Shown piece by piece: positions 26,184-34,573 of a stretch of 64,000 nt of DNA. How positions within the stretch are numbered: the stretch's first letter is position 1; the number at the start of each line of letters is the position of its first letter. The stretch lies in assembly GCA_017617395.1 (NCBI GenBank), contig JAFZWG010000072.1:146539-210538 (forward strand). Reading direction: 5' to 3'. Both the position numbers and the translations under genes were made by a program. Origin of the DNA: Lachnospiraceae bacterium. Lineage in GTDB: Bacteria; Bacillota; Clostridia; Lachnospirales; Lachnospiraceae. The notes below the pieces were generated by a model. The model did not search any database, was not told the DNA's origin, and worked only from the letters and a program-made list of their open reading frames with translations.

Positions 26184-28409
26184 CTAGTGAACGATAATCG
26201 TGTCGCTGTCCTTAAGACCGTCGACGATCCAGCACTGCTTGCCGGAAACCCGCATCACGCGGATATAGCGCTTCACGGCACATCCGGACTCGTCATACAC
26301 CCAAACATACGCCTTGCCCTTGCTCGTCTCATGCTCTTCGCTGTCGAACTTGTAGGACTCGGCCTCCTCATAGATCGGCTCCTCTTCGACCGGACCCCAG
26401 CCGCCCCAGCCGCCCTGCTGATTGTTGGGCTGCGTGGTGGTCTTCTGGGTCGTCTCGGTCTTCGGATTGTGATAGACGAGGGATTCGTCGATCACCATAC
26501 ATCCGCCGATGTTATACTCATCGTAATACAAAACGCTCGTAGGTCCCGTCTCCGCGTAGCGGTCCGGCTCATCCAGCGCGACGTAGATGACATTCTTGTC
26601 GTTCACATCGTCCGGACGGACATTTGCCGCAGAGATGATGTGCGCAGGAAGCTGAACCTCAACCGAGTCCACCGCGGAGCTCAGGGTCACGCTCTGTCCG
26701 TAGCGAAGTCGGGTCGTCTCGGACGGGGACTCGATGCAAATGCAGTACGAATTCAGGTCGTACATGTCGAACAGAATCTGTCCCTCTGCGATGTCGGTTC
26801 CGACCTTGTACTTGGAGATACTGCTGATCACACAGTCCTTCTCGGCGCAGATAGTCACCGACTGATCGGTCCAGGCCTCAAAATTCTCAATCCGCTTCGT
26901 AAGCTTCTCAATCTGCTCCGCCGCTTCCTCGTCGAGCTTCGCGATCTCTTCCTTCAGGTCGTCGCGGTCAAGCTCCGCCAGCGAGTATTCCAGAGACGAG
27001 CGACTGATGTTGCGCATGCGCTTCTCCAGATCCTCGATCTTCTTCTCAATCGCCTTTCTGGCTTCCTCGTAGTCGTCCGTGTATTTGCGGAGATCGACTT
27101 TGGCCTGCTCCTGATCGGCGCGGCCGACCGAGGACTTGACCGTAAAGATCGGATCGCCCTTCTTCACGGTGATGTCCGAGATGCCCTTGACATGGATCTC
27201 GCTGATCTTGCCGGGAACCGGATTTTCAAACGGCTCCGTGATGCGTGCAACCTTGCGCGCACCGGTGCAGCCGACATTTTCCTTGTATGTGATCGTCGTT
27301 GGCTTCTTGGTCTCGTAGGCGACGCCGAATCTCGCAAGATTCTTTGCCACAAACACGACATCGCCCTCCGACAGTCCCGAGGTAATCTCGGTATCGTTCA
27401 GGCCGGACTCGCCGACCGTCACCTCGCGGGTCTCCATATAACCCTCGCGGACGATCGTCAACGAATACTGCGTCCCGTACTTTGTGATGGCCGACGTGGG
27501 CACCGAAATCACCGGAGTACCGGTCGTTCTCGTGAAGACAAACTGAACATAGTCACCGATCTTCACGCTGTCCTTCAAGTCCGCCATAAAATACGAATCG
27601 TACTTGTTGCCGGTGCGCTCGAGCTTGTACACTTCCTCCTCCGTGTACGGAAGGTACGTGACATCGTACTCGTCCTCACCGATCTTCGCGGTAACATTCG
27701 AATACGAAGCGTAGTCCGATGCGGACACATAGCCGCAGGCGAGCAGCTTCGTGCCGTCCTTGGCAATCGACAGGAACGTCCTGTCCTTGACGATCGCGTC
27801 ACCGTCCTCCGCAACGCTCAAGTACACGATGGTGCCGTCGCAGGGCGCGTACACCTTCGCATCCGCAGCCTCCTGCTGCTTCTTCTCGAGCTCCTCGCGC
27901 TCCTTTGCGATCTTCTTGGCCAGCTCCTCGTGGCTGCGGTCAAAATTCAGCTGCATCTCCTGCATCTGCAGACGCAGCATGCGTCCGTCGTAGGAGCTGC
28001 CGAGCATGTTCGCATAGTTTCGAATGTTCTTGATCTGCTTGTTGAACTGTTCCAGATCGTAATCGTACTCTGTCTGCTCGCGCACAAGCGAGAGCTCGAG
28101 GCGCTTGATGTCCTCCTCGAGGTTGGGGTTGAGCTCCATCAGAAGCTGACCTTTCGTCACGTGCTCGCCGAGCGAAACGCCAACACGGTACGCGGACGTA
28201 TCGTAATCAAACTTCATGTCCACGCACTCCGGAACAACATACCCTCCGGTGCTCTGCACGACCGTCATCGGCGCCTTCTTCACGACGCACACCGCGTTGG
28301 CCGTTTCAACCGGATATAAAAGCTCGGGGACTTCGACCTTCTCCCCGCAGCCGGTGAAGGAAAGCATGAATACCGTCACCGCTAAGAACAATGCAATTCG
28401 CTTCTTCAT
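26184..28409 (-). CDS. Duplicated HlyD/RND-type adaptor lipoprotein
   Basis: Periplasmic-adaptor-like partner of the permease. Lipoprotein signal MKKRIALFLAVTVFMLSFTGC with the lipid cysteine at about 21. Two barrel-sandwich hybrid units, each with a long coiled-coil hairpin: the first near 50-220 (VGVSLGEHVTKGQLLMELN), the second near 380-560 (PVPGKISEIHVKG, IAEGQILFDM). A Gln/Asn/Gly/Trp-rich linker (QPNNQQGGWGGWG) lies near 680. At 741 residues it is about twice a normal adaptor, consistent with an internal duplication. It lies between the single adaptor gene and the permease, with 8-9-base gaps. Confidence 0.85.
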   Translation of the reverse strand: MKKRIALFLAVTVFMLSFTGCGEKVEVPELLYPVETANAVCVVKKAPMTVVQSTGGYVVPECVDMKFDYDTSAYRVGVSLGEHVTKGQLLMELNPNLEEDIKRLELSLVREQTEYDYDLEQFNKQIKNIRNYANMLGSSYDGRMLRLQMQEMQLNFDRSHEELAKKIAKEREELEKKQQEAADAKVYAPCDGTIVYLSVAEDGDAIVKDRTFLSIAKDGTKLLACGYVSASDYASYSNVTAKIGEDEYDVTYLPYTEEEVYKLERTGNKYDSYFMADLKDSVKIGDYVQFVFTRTTGTPVISVPTSAITKYGTQYSLTIVREGYMETREVTVGESGLNDTEITSGLSEGDVVFVAKNLARFGVAYETKKPTTITYKENVGCTGARKVARITEPFENPVPGKISEIHVKGISDITVKKGDPIFTVKSSVGRADQEQAKVDLRKYTDDYEEARKAIEKKIEDLEKRMRNISRSSLEYSLAELDRDDLKEEIAKLDEEAAEQIEKLTKRIENFEAWTDQSVTICAEKDCVISSISKYKVGTDIAEGQILFDMYDLNSYCICIESPSETTRLRYGQSVTLSSAVDSVEVQLPAHIISAANVRPDDVNDKNVIYVALDEPDRYAETGPTSVLYYDEYNIGGCMVIDESLVYHNPKTETTQKTTTQPNNQQGGWGGWGPVEEEPIYEEAESYKFDSEEHETSKGKAYVWVYDESGCAVKRYIRVMRVSGKQCWIVDGLKDSDTIIVH

Positions 28410-28418
28410 GGCTTCCTC

Positions 28419-29495
28419 CTACTTCAAAATTACCATCTCGCCGGCCGTGAGACCGGAGATGACTTCCGTGCGATTCTCTTCGGGGTCGGATTTGCCGTCC
28501 ACGGACAGGCCGATCTCGATGAAGCGGATGCTTCTCATTCCCTTGTCATCCGTCACATATACCGCGCTCTTGCCGTCGATCGTACGAAGAGCGTACGTCG
28601 GAATGTACGTTACATTCGTGCGGGACCCGGTCTCGATGATCAGGTCGCCGCTCGTGCCGATGACGAGATTCTCGTCCGGATGAAGCGGTTCCAGCACGAC
28701 GTTGGTACGACCGCCGGCACCCGATGCCGGGCGGTTGATCTTCACGACCTCGCACTCGTAGGAGCCAACGTCGGTCACGATCGTATAGACATCACCGAAG
28801 TGATAAATGCTGTCGTCCAGTGTCGGAATCACGAAGCCGGTCTTCTCGGAGTGGATGGAGATGTATTTTTCGCGCGCATTGATGCGGCCGTTGTACCACG
28901 CGGGAATCTGGCGGATGTAATCGACGATGCCGTCGATACCGGCAACAAGCCGGCGGCCGTTCACGTCGGCCTCAAGCTCGCCCAGACGAAGCTCCGCGAC
29001 GTACTTGCGTCCGGCAACCTCCTCGTAGGCGTTCGTCGCCTTCGTGAGTTTGCTCTGGTCGTAATCTCTGCCGTAACGCTTTGCAAGTGCCGCGCGCTCC
29101 TTCTCGATGCTCAAAAGGCCCTCGTAGTAGGCAGCCTCCTCGTCGAGCTGTTCGACAAGCTTGCGGCTCTCTTCAAGCTCCTCCTCGATCGATTCGATGG
29201 AGAGTTCCGCAAGGACATCGCCCGCGAACACCTTCTGACCGAGTGTCACGTACGTCTCCTTGATCGCCTCACCGCCGACCTCGAAGCTCAAGCTCTGACT
29301 CGTCTGGTACTGGTACGTACAATGCTCGGACACATAGTCGCGAATATTGCCGACCTTCACCTCCGCCGTCGTAAAATACTCTTCCTCGACCGACTGCACC
29401 ACAGGTGCCTTCTTCAATTCCTCCTCCGCGGGGAACAACCCGCATCCGGAGAGAAGAACGCAAACCGCGAGGGCAAGAGCTGCCAACTTCTTCAT
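28419..29495 (-). CDS. HlyD/RND-type adaptor lipoprotein
   Basis: First gene of the export operon. 358 residues from the ATG at 29495, which has a GGAGG ribosome site; lipoprotein signal MKKLAALALAVCVLLSGC with the lipid cysteine at 18. A split barrel-sandwich hybrid flanks a coiled-coil hairpin rich in Glu (about 95-180), then a beta-barrel domain and a C-terminal domain containing TVIPTYAL-like and SGLTAGEMVILK segments. In Gram-negatives such adaptors bridge to an outer-membrane channel; in a monoderm they are thought to handle substrate outside the membrane. The operon order is adaptor, double adaptor, permease, ATPase, ATPase-AbrB. Confidence 0.86.
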   Translation of the reverse strand: MKKLAALALAVCVLLSGCGLFPAEEELKKAPVVQSVEEEYFTTAEVKVGNIRDYVSEHCTYQYQTSQSLSFEVGGEAIKETYVTLGQKVFAGDVLAELSIESIEEELEESRKLVEQLDEEAAYYEGLLSIEKERAALAKRYGRDYDQSKLTKATNAYEEVAGRKYVAELRLGELEADVNGRRLVAGIDGIVDYIRQIPAWYNGRINAREKYISIHSEKTGFVIPTLDDSIYHFGDVYTIVTDVGSYECEVVKINRPASGAGGRTNVVLEPLHPDENLVIGTSGDLIIETGSRTNVTYIPTYALRTIDGKSAVYVTDDKGMRSIRFIEIGLSVDGKSDPEENRTEVISGLTAGEMVILK

Positions 29496-29528
29496 ACAAA
29501 AAACCTCCGACTGATTTCTGACACTATC

Positions 29529-29559
29529 CGGCCGGCCGCTGACTTGCAACGGCCGGCCG
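29529..29559. repeat. Twin CGGCCGGCCG palindromes
   Basis: The same 10-bp self-palindrome at 29529-29538 and 29550-29559, 11 bases apart, between fhs and the first adaptor gene. It can form one long hairpin. No U run follows, so a terminator role for fhs is uncertain. Confidence 0.5.
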
Positions 29560-29573
29560 ATGTTTGATGCTAT

Positions 29574-29602
29574 ATATAATCTTTGAAAGTTCGATGAGAC
29601 AA
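29574..29602 (-). promoter_or_regulatory. Possible promoter of the export operon
   Basis: Minus-strand TTGTCT (29597-29602), 17-base spacer, TTATAT (29574-29579) within an ATATATA tract. It lies about 80 bases upstream of the first adaptor, with the twin palindromes in between. Confidence 0.4.
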
Positions 29603-29613
29603 ATGCTGCCCGC

Positions 29614-31284
29614 TTAGAACAGGCCGTCGATCATGCCTTCCTCGTTCACGTCGATCCGCTCTGCGGCCGGGGACTTCGGAAGACCCGGCATCGTCATGAT
29701 CGTTCCGGTGATCGCTACGACAAATCCCGCACCCGCCGACACATACACCTCTCTCACGTTGACCGTGAAATCGGTCGGACGGCCGAGCTTCTTCGGATCG
29801 TCCGAGAGCGAGTACTGCGTCTTCGCCATACATACGGGCATATTGCCGAATCCGAGCTCCGTGAGCTTGTCAAGCGTTGTAAGCGCTGCCGGATCAAACG
29901 ACACACCGTCCGCACCGTAGATCTTCTTTGCTACGGTCTCGATCTTCTCCTTAAGAGGCATCTCATCCGGATAGAGCGTGTGGAAGTTGCTCTTCTTTGT
30001 CTCGAGTGTGTTCAGAAGATGCTCCGCAAGCTCGATGCCGCCGTCACCGCCCTTGCCCCAAACCTCGGACAAAGCGAAATCGCAGCCGCGGTCGCGGCAG
30101 AATTTTTCGACGTAGCCAAGCTCTGCGTCCGTATCCTCGGTGAAGCGGTTCAGTGTCACCACAACCGGCACATCGTACTGCTTCAAGTTCTCGATGTGCT
30201 TTTCTAGGTTGACGATACCCGCCTTGAGGGCTTCGAGGTTCTCCGCTCCGAGCTCTGTCTTCGGAACACCGCCGTTGTACTTAAGGGCACGAACCGTTGC
30301 GACCAAAACGATCGCGTCGGGCTTAAGGCCGGCCATGCGGCACTTGATATCGAGGAATTTCTCCGCACCGAGATCGGCGCCGAAGCCTGCCTCAGTGATC
30401 ACGTAGTCCGCAAGCTTGAGCGCCGCCTTCGTCGCGCGGACGCTGTTGCAGCCGTGTGCTATGTTGGCGAAGGGACCGCCGTGAACAAGTGCGGGTGTAT
30501 TTTCAATCGTCTGAATGAGATTCGGCCGGATCGCATCCTTGAGAAGTGCGGCCATGGAGCCGACTGCCTTCAGATCCGCAGCCGTCACCGGCGTTCCGTC
30601 ATAGCGGTACGCAACGATGATGCGGGAAAGACGCTTCTTGAGATCTGCGATATCATCCGCGAGGCAAAGGATTGCCATGATCTCGGATGCGACCGTGATG
30701 ATGAAATGATCCTCGCGAACGACGCCGTCGGACTTCTTGCCGAGGCCGATCACGATATTGCGAAGTGCCCGGTCGTTCATGTCGAGGCAGCGCTTCCACA
30801 CGACCTGCTTGGGGTCGATGCCGAGCGCGTTGCCCTGCATGATATGATTGTCAAGCATTGCTGCCAGAAGATTATTTGCCGAGGTGATGGCATGGAAATC
30901 GCCCGTAAAATGCAGGTTCAGATCTTCCATCGGCACAACCTGCGCATATCCGCCGCCGGCCGCACCGCCCTTGATGCCGAAGCACGGTCCGAGCGACGGC
31001 TCGCGAAGTGCGATGACCGCCTTCTTGCCGAGCTTGCCGAGTGCCTCGCCGATACCAACCGTCGTGGTAGTCTTGCCTTCTCCTGCCGGGGTCGGGTTGA
31101 TGGCCGTGACAAGCACGAGCTTGCCGTCCGGTCTTCCCTCCAGAGACTTCAGAAAATCGTCCGAGAGCTTCGCCTTGTAACGTCCGTAGAGCTCGAGGTC
31201 ATCCATCTTGATGTCGAGTTTCTCGGCAACCTCCCAGATCGGTTTCATCTTCGCTTCCTGAGCGATTTGAATATCTGTCTTCAT
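29614..31284 (-). CDS. fhs: Formate-tetrahydrofolate ligase
   Basis: Makes 10-formyl-tetrahydrofolate from formate, THF and ATP; in Clostridia it serves purine synthesis, one-carbon balance and, where present, the Wood-Ljungdahl route. ATP-binding P-loop [19 protein letters not shown] near residue 65 and [20 protein letters not shown] near 95 are diagnostic. 556 residues from the ATG at 31284 ([12 protein letters not shown]), which follows GGAGGTG; an upstream reading adds 73 unsupported residues. It has its own promoter and appears monocistronic. No other Wood-Ljungdahl gene lies nearby. Confidence 0.97.
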   Translation of the reverse strand: MKTDIQIAQEAKMKPIWEVAEKLDIKMDDLELYGRYKAKLSDDFLKSLEGRPDGKLVLVTAINPTPAGEGKTTTTVGIGEALGKLGKKAVIALREPSLGPCFGIKGGAAGGGYAQVVPMEDLNLHFTGDFHAITSANNLLAAMLDNHIMQGNALGIDPKQVVWKRCLDMNDRALRNIVIGLGKKSDGVVREDHFIITVASEIMAILCLADDIADLKKRLSRIIVAYRYDGTPVTAADLKAVGSMAALLKDAIRPNLIQTIENTPALVHGGPFANIAHGCNSVRATKAALKLADYVITEAGFGADLGAEKFLDIKCRMAGLKPDAIVLVATVRALKYNGGVPKTELGAENLEALKAGIVNLEKHIENLKQYDVPVVVTLNRFTEDTDAELGYVEKFCRDRGCDFALSEVWGKGGDGGIELAEHLLNTLETKKSNFHTLYPDEMPLKEKIETVAKKIYGADGVSFDPAALTTLDKLTELGFGNMPVCMAKTQYSLSDDPKKLGRPTDFTVNVREVYVSAGAGFVVAITGTIMTMPGLPKSPAAERIDVNEEGMIDGLF

Positions 31285-31401
31285 GCCGCACCTCCGTATT
31301 GTATATTTTGATCCGGCAAATGTCCGCCGGAAATACGTACTTTTTTCGGTTTTTCTACAGCATTTTTCCGACGGTGAATCGAATTGAATCAAACCTGAAT
31401 T

Positions 31402-31430
31402 ATTATAGCAAAATCCCTGCCGTTTTCCAA
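31402..31430 (-). promoter_or_regulatory. Promoter of fhs
   Basis: Minus-strand TTGGAA (31425-31430), 17-base spacer, consensus TATAAT (31402-31407), about 115 bases upstream of the fhs ATG. The leader between has no clear riboswitch fold. Confidence 0.75.
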
Positions 31431-31510
31431 CATCGTTTCCGCCCGGAAATGTGTAATTTCCGTGAAATAACAGTAACAATCCGGTGAAAAACGCATTCCG
31501 CATTTTTCAA

Positions 31511-31540
31511 ACAAAAAACGCGCCGCAGAAACGACGCGTT
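31511..31540 (-). terminator. Terminator downstream of manA
   Basis: Stem AACGCG/CGCGTT (31517-31522 and 31535-31540), extended by inner CG pairs. On the minus strand it is followed by TTTTTTGTTTG. Confidence 0.75.
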
Positions 31541-31555
31541 ATCTTATATTTCTGT

Positions 31556-32491
31556 TCAGACTCTCGCCACGATCGCCGTAAACCTTCCCCAGGTTTTCAT
31601 CGAGCCGTAGCCTGCCGTAAGGATCAGGTGGTCACCCTTCTCCACACGGCATCCGTCGATGTATCCCTCACCTTCGATCACGCTCATCGTGTGGAACATA
31701 CCGGACAGAGGCACCGCCTCCGCCGTGCCGTCCACCTCAAGCTTGTACACCGTGTAGAAACGACAGTCAAAATACTTTGTGAGCTTCGCTCCCTTCATGG
31801 AGCAGGTGACCGGACGAATCTCCTTCGGCTCGAACGGTGTGCGGATCACATCGAGGCTTTTCTCAATGTGAAGCGGACGCTTCTTTCCGTTCTGAAGGCG
31901 GTCGTAGTCGTATAAGCGATAGGTGACATCGCTGCTCTCCTGAGTCTCGAGCACGAGCGTACCTGCCTTGATCGCATGGACGGTACCCGGCTCGATCTGG
32001 AAGAAGTCGCCAGCCTTGACGGGAATCTCGCGGATCAACTCGCGGAACTTGCCGTCGCGGATCATCTCCTCAAGCTCTTCCTTCGTCTTCGCATGGTGTC
32101 CGATCACAATCGTGGCACCTTCCGCAGCATCGAGCACATACCAGCACTCCGTCTTGCCGCAGGCGCCGTTCTCGTGTTCTTTCGCATATTCATCATCCGG
32201 ATGAACCTGAATGCTCAGGTCCTCCTGCGCGTCGATGATCTTGATCAGCAGAGGAAAATCCTCCGTTATCTCCTCACCGCCGAACAGTTCGGGCTCATTT
32301 TTCCAAAGCTCATCGAGGCGTCGTCCGTCGTAAATTCCGCCCCGGACGGTACAACAGCTGCTCGGATAGGCACTCACCCCCCAGCACTCGCCGGTGTGAT
32401 CCGACGGCAGATCATACCGGTATTCGGCGAGACGGTTGCCGCCCCAGAGTCGTTCCTGAAGCACCGGTTGTAAATACAGGATCTTTTTCAT
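31556..32491 (-). CDS. manA: Mannose-6-phosphate isomerase, class I (short form)
   Basis: Interconverts mannose-6-phosphate and fructose-6-phosphate, a zinc enzyme of the cupin fold. The metal and active-site block IQVHPDDEYAKEHENG followed by GKTECWYVLDA (about 95-125) and LLIKIIDAQEDLS are present; 311 residues matches the short Firmicutes type. The ATG at 32491 is supported by the conserved start MKKILYLQPVLQERLWGG, yet no ribosome binding site precedes it; instead the leader holds two competing hairpins. It follows the phosphohexomutase gene without a clear terminator between. Confidence 0.93.
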   Translation of the reverse strand: MKKILYLQPVLQERLWGGNRLAEYRYDLPSDHTGECWGVSAYPSSCCTVRGGIYDGRRLDELWKNEPELFGGEEITEDFPLLIKIIDAQEDLSIQVHPDDEYAKEHENGACGKTECWYVLDAAEGATIVIGHHAKTKEELEEMIRDGKFRELIREIPVKAGDFFQIEPGTVHAIKAGTLVLETQESSDVTYRLYDYDRLQNGKKRPLHIEKSLDVIRTPFEPKEIRPVTCSMKGAKLTKYFDCRFYTVYKLEVDGTAEAVPLSGMFHTMSVIEGEGYIDGCRVEKGDHLILTAGYGSMKTWGRFTAIVARV

Positions 32492-32502
32492 ACATACTAG
32501 AA

Positions 32503-32556
32503 CACGGCCTGCCGATTTCTCGACAAGCCGTGCATAATTCCCTTCATGTCATGCAC
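32503..32556 (-). promoter_or_regulatory. Competing hairpins in the manA leader
   Basis: Hairpin B: CACGGCCTG (32503-32511) with CAAGCCGTG (32524-32532), 9 bp with one wobble. Hairpin A: GTGCAT (32530-32535) with ATGCAC (32551-32556). The arms overlap at 32530-32532, so they exclude each other. Hairpin B ends 12 bases before the manA ATG, where a ribosome site would be expected. Confidence 0.4.
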
Positions 32557-32694
32557 AATTTCGGCTGATTGAATTCCTCCGTCAACAGGTGATGAAATAT
32601 TATAAATCATCCCCCCGAAACTCGGGAAATGTCTGAAACCTTGGTTTAATAATACCACAAAGCCTCTCCGAAAAATTGTACATTTCCACTCAAA

Positions 32695-34419
32695 TCAATT
32701 AGAAAACTCCATCAATGCGCGATCCAGCTTCGCAAGTTTCGCGTCCGCATCCTCGAACGAGGTGCCCTTGACGCCCATATAGAACTTGATCTTCGGCTCG
32801 GTGCCGGACGGGCGTACACATGCCCACGCATTGTCCGTAAGATCAAAATACAGAACGTTGGAACGACGAAGTCCGGTCGGTCTCTTCTCGCCGGTCGCAA
32901 TGTCGGTGATGACATTCTTCTCGTAATCGCGGAACTCCGTGACCTTATAATCGCCGAGCTGCTTCGGCGGATTCTCGCGGATCGCATCCATCATCTGCGC
33001 GATCTTCGCCGCACCCTCAAAGCCCTTGAGCTCGAGCGTCTCGATACCTTCGCGGAAGAAGCCGTATTTGCGGTAGATGTTCATCATCTGATCCCAGAGC
33101 GTAAGCCCCTTCGTGCGGTAGTAAGCCGCCGCCTCACAAAGCATCATGACGGCGACAACCGCATCCTTGTCGCGCGCGTGCGTTCCGACAAGGCAGCCGT
33201 AGCTCTCCTCGAAGCCGAACTCATAGTGTCCTTTGCCGGTCTCCTCGGAGAGTCGGATCAACTCACCGATGAACTTGAATCCGGTCAGGCACTCCTTAAG
33301 TTCAATACCGTACTCCGCAGCGATCAGATCCGCCATGTTTGTGGAAACGATCGTCTTTACCAGGAAACCGTCATCGTGGATCTTACCGAGTTCTTTTCTC
33401 TGGCTCAGCAGATACTCGCAGATCAGCATGCCGGACATGTTGCCGGTGAACGACTTATACTCACCGCTCGCGGAATCCTTCGCGAACACACCGAGGCGGT
33501 CCGCATCGGGATCGGTCGCCAGAACAAGTTCGGCGCCGACCTTCTCAGCCAGCGCGAGTGCCAGTTCGAAAGCGGCTTTATTTTCCGGGTTCGGACTCTT
33601 CACGGTCGGGAAGTTGCCGTCCGGAAGCTCCTGCTCCGGAACAACATACACCTGCTCGAAGCCGATCTCCTTCAAGATGCGGCGAACCGGCAGATTGCCC
33701 GTGCCGTGCAGCGGCGTGTAGACAACCTTCATATCCTTGCCGATCTCGCGGCACAGATCGCCGCGGATAACCTGCTTCTTGAGCTCCTCCATGTAGCGGT
33801 CGTCGATCTCGCTGCCGATCACGAAGTAGAGACCCTTGCGGATCGCCTCCACGCGCGTCATCGTGCGCACGGTCGCCCAGTCGGTCACGGCGTTCACCTC
33901 GTCGATGATCTCCGCATCCTTCGGCGGCGTCACCTGCGCGCCGTCATCCCAGTATACTTTGTAACCGTTGTACTCCGCGGGGTTGTGGCTCGCCGTCACG
34001 ACGATACCGGCGATACAGCCGAGTTCTCTCACAGCAAACGAGAGCTCCGGCGTCGGACGAAGTGACTCAAAGCGATATGCCTTGATACCGTTGGCAGCCA
34101 GGCACAGCGCTGCCTCCTCGCTGAACTCGATTGACATCCGACGCGAGTCATACGCAATCGCAACGCCCTTCTCGGCGCCGCCTTCCTTCAGGATAAAATT
34201 GGCCAACCCCTGCGTCGCCTTGCGAACGGTGTAGAGATTCATACGGTTCGTTCCTGCACCGATGATACCGCGCAGACCGCCCGTACCGAACTCGAGACTA
34301 CGGTAAAACCGGTCCTTAATCTCGTTCTCATCGCCCGCGATCGCCGCAAGCTCCTTCTTAGTTCCCTCGTCGAAGTAAGGATTTTCGCACCAGAAACGGT
34401 ATTCCTCCATGTAATCCAT
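32695..34419 (-). CDS. Phosphoglucomutase/phosphomannomutase
   Basis: Interconverts hexose 1- and 6-phosphates, linking catabolism to sugar-nucleotide synthesis. Alpha-D-phosphohexomutase domains in order: the active-site phosphoserine loop VVTASHNPAEYNGYKVYW near 140, the metal loop LATDPDADRLGVF near 300, the sugar-binding loop GFEESYGCLVG near 400, and the C-terminal CVRPSGTEPKIKFY near 545. 574 residues fits the PgcA-type enzyme. The ATG at 34419 follows AAGGAGG. With manA downstream, a role in mannose and glucose phosphate metabolism is likely; glucose versus mannose preference cannot be told. Confidence 0.93.
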   Translation of the reverse strand: MDYMEEYRFWCENPYFDEGTKKELAAIAGDENEIKDRFYRSLEFGTGGLRGIIGAGTNRMNLYTVRKATQGLANFILKEGGAEKGVAIAYDSRRMSIEFSEEAALCLAANGIKAYRFESLRPTPELSFAVRELGCIAGIVVTASHNPAEYNGYKVYWDDGAQVTPPKDAEIIDEVNAVTDWATVRTMTRVEAIRKGLYFVIGSEIDDRYMEELKKQVIRGDLCREIGKDMKVVYTPLHGTGNLPVRRILKEIGFEQVYVVPEQELPDGNFPTVKSPNPENKAAFELALALAEKVGAELVLATDPDADRLGVFAKDSASGEYKSFTGNMSGMLICEYLLSQRKELGKIHDDGFLVKTIVSTNMADLIAAEYGIELKECLTGFKFIGELIRLSEETGKGHYEFGFEESYGCLVGTHARDKDAVVAVMMLCEAAAYYRTKGLTLWDQMMNIYRKYGFFREGIETLELKGFEGAAKIAQMMDAIRENPPKQLGDYKVTEFRDYEKNVITDIATGEKRPTGLRRSNVLYFDLTDNAWACVRPSGTEPKIKFYMGVKGTSFEDADAKLAKLDRALMEFSN

Positions 34420-34483
34420 CGACCCATCCTCCTTATCTCATCCCGCAACACACCTGCGGGGTCTTCACACATTTGTTGATGCA

Positions 34484-34489
34484 AGTATA
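34484..34489 (-). promoter_or_regulatory. Extended -10 element for the phosphohexomutase gene
   Basis: Minus-strand TGC-TATACT, the same TGTGCTATACT core as the rpsB promoter, but with no good -35. A small hairpin (CCCGCA/TGCGGG, 34442-34447 and 34455-34460) follows in the leader. Confidence 0.45.
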
Positions 34490-34573
34490 GCACATTTTAC
34501 GCATGCAGGCACGAAAAATGTACCTTTTCTGTCCTCAAAAAACAGTACAAATCGATCTTTTTCGGACACCTGC

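Noticed and set aside
26187-28319. 710-codon open frame on the plus strand opposite the double adaptor gene
   Set aside because: It is antisense to a well-supported gene. Its composition (many Arg, Leu, Val, His) is what GC-biased third positions of the real gene produce, and it has no ribosome site or recognisable domain.
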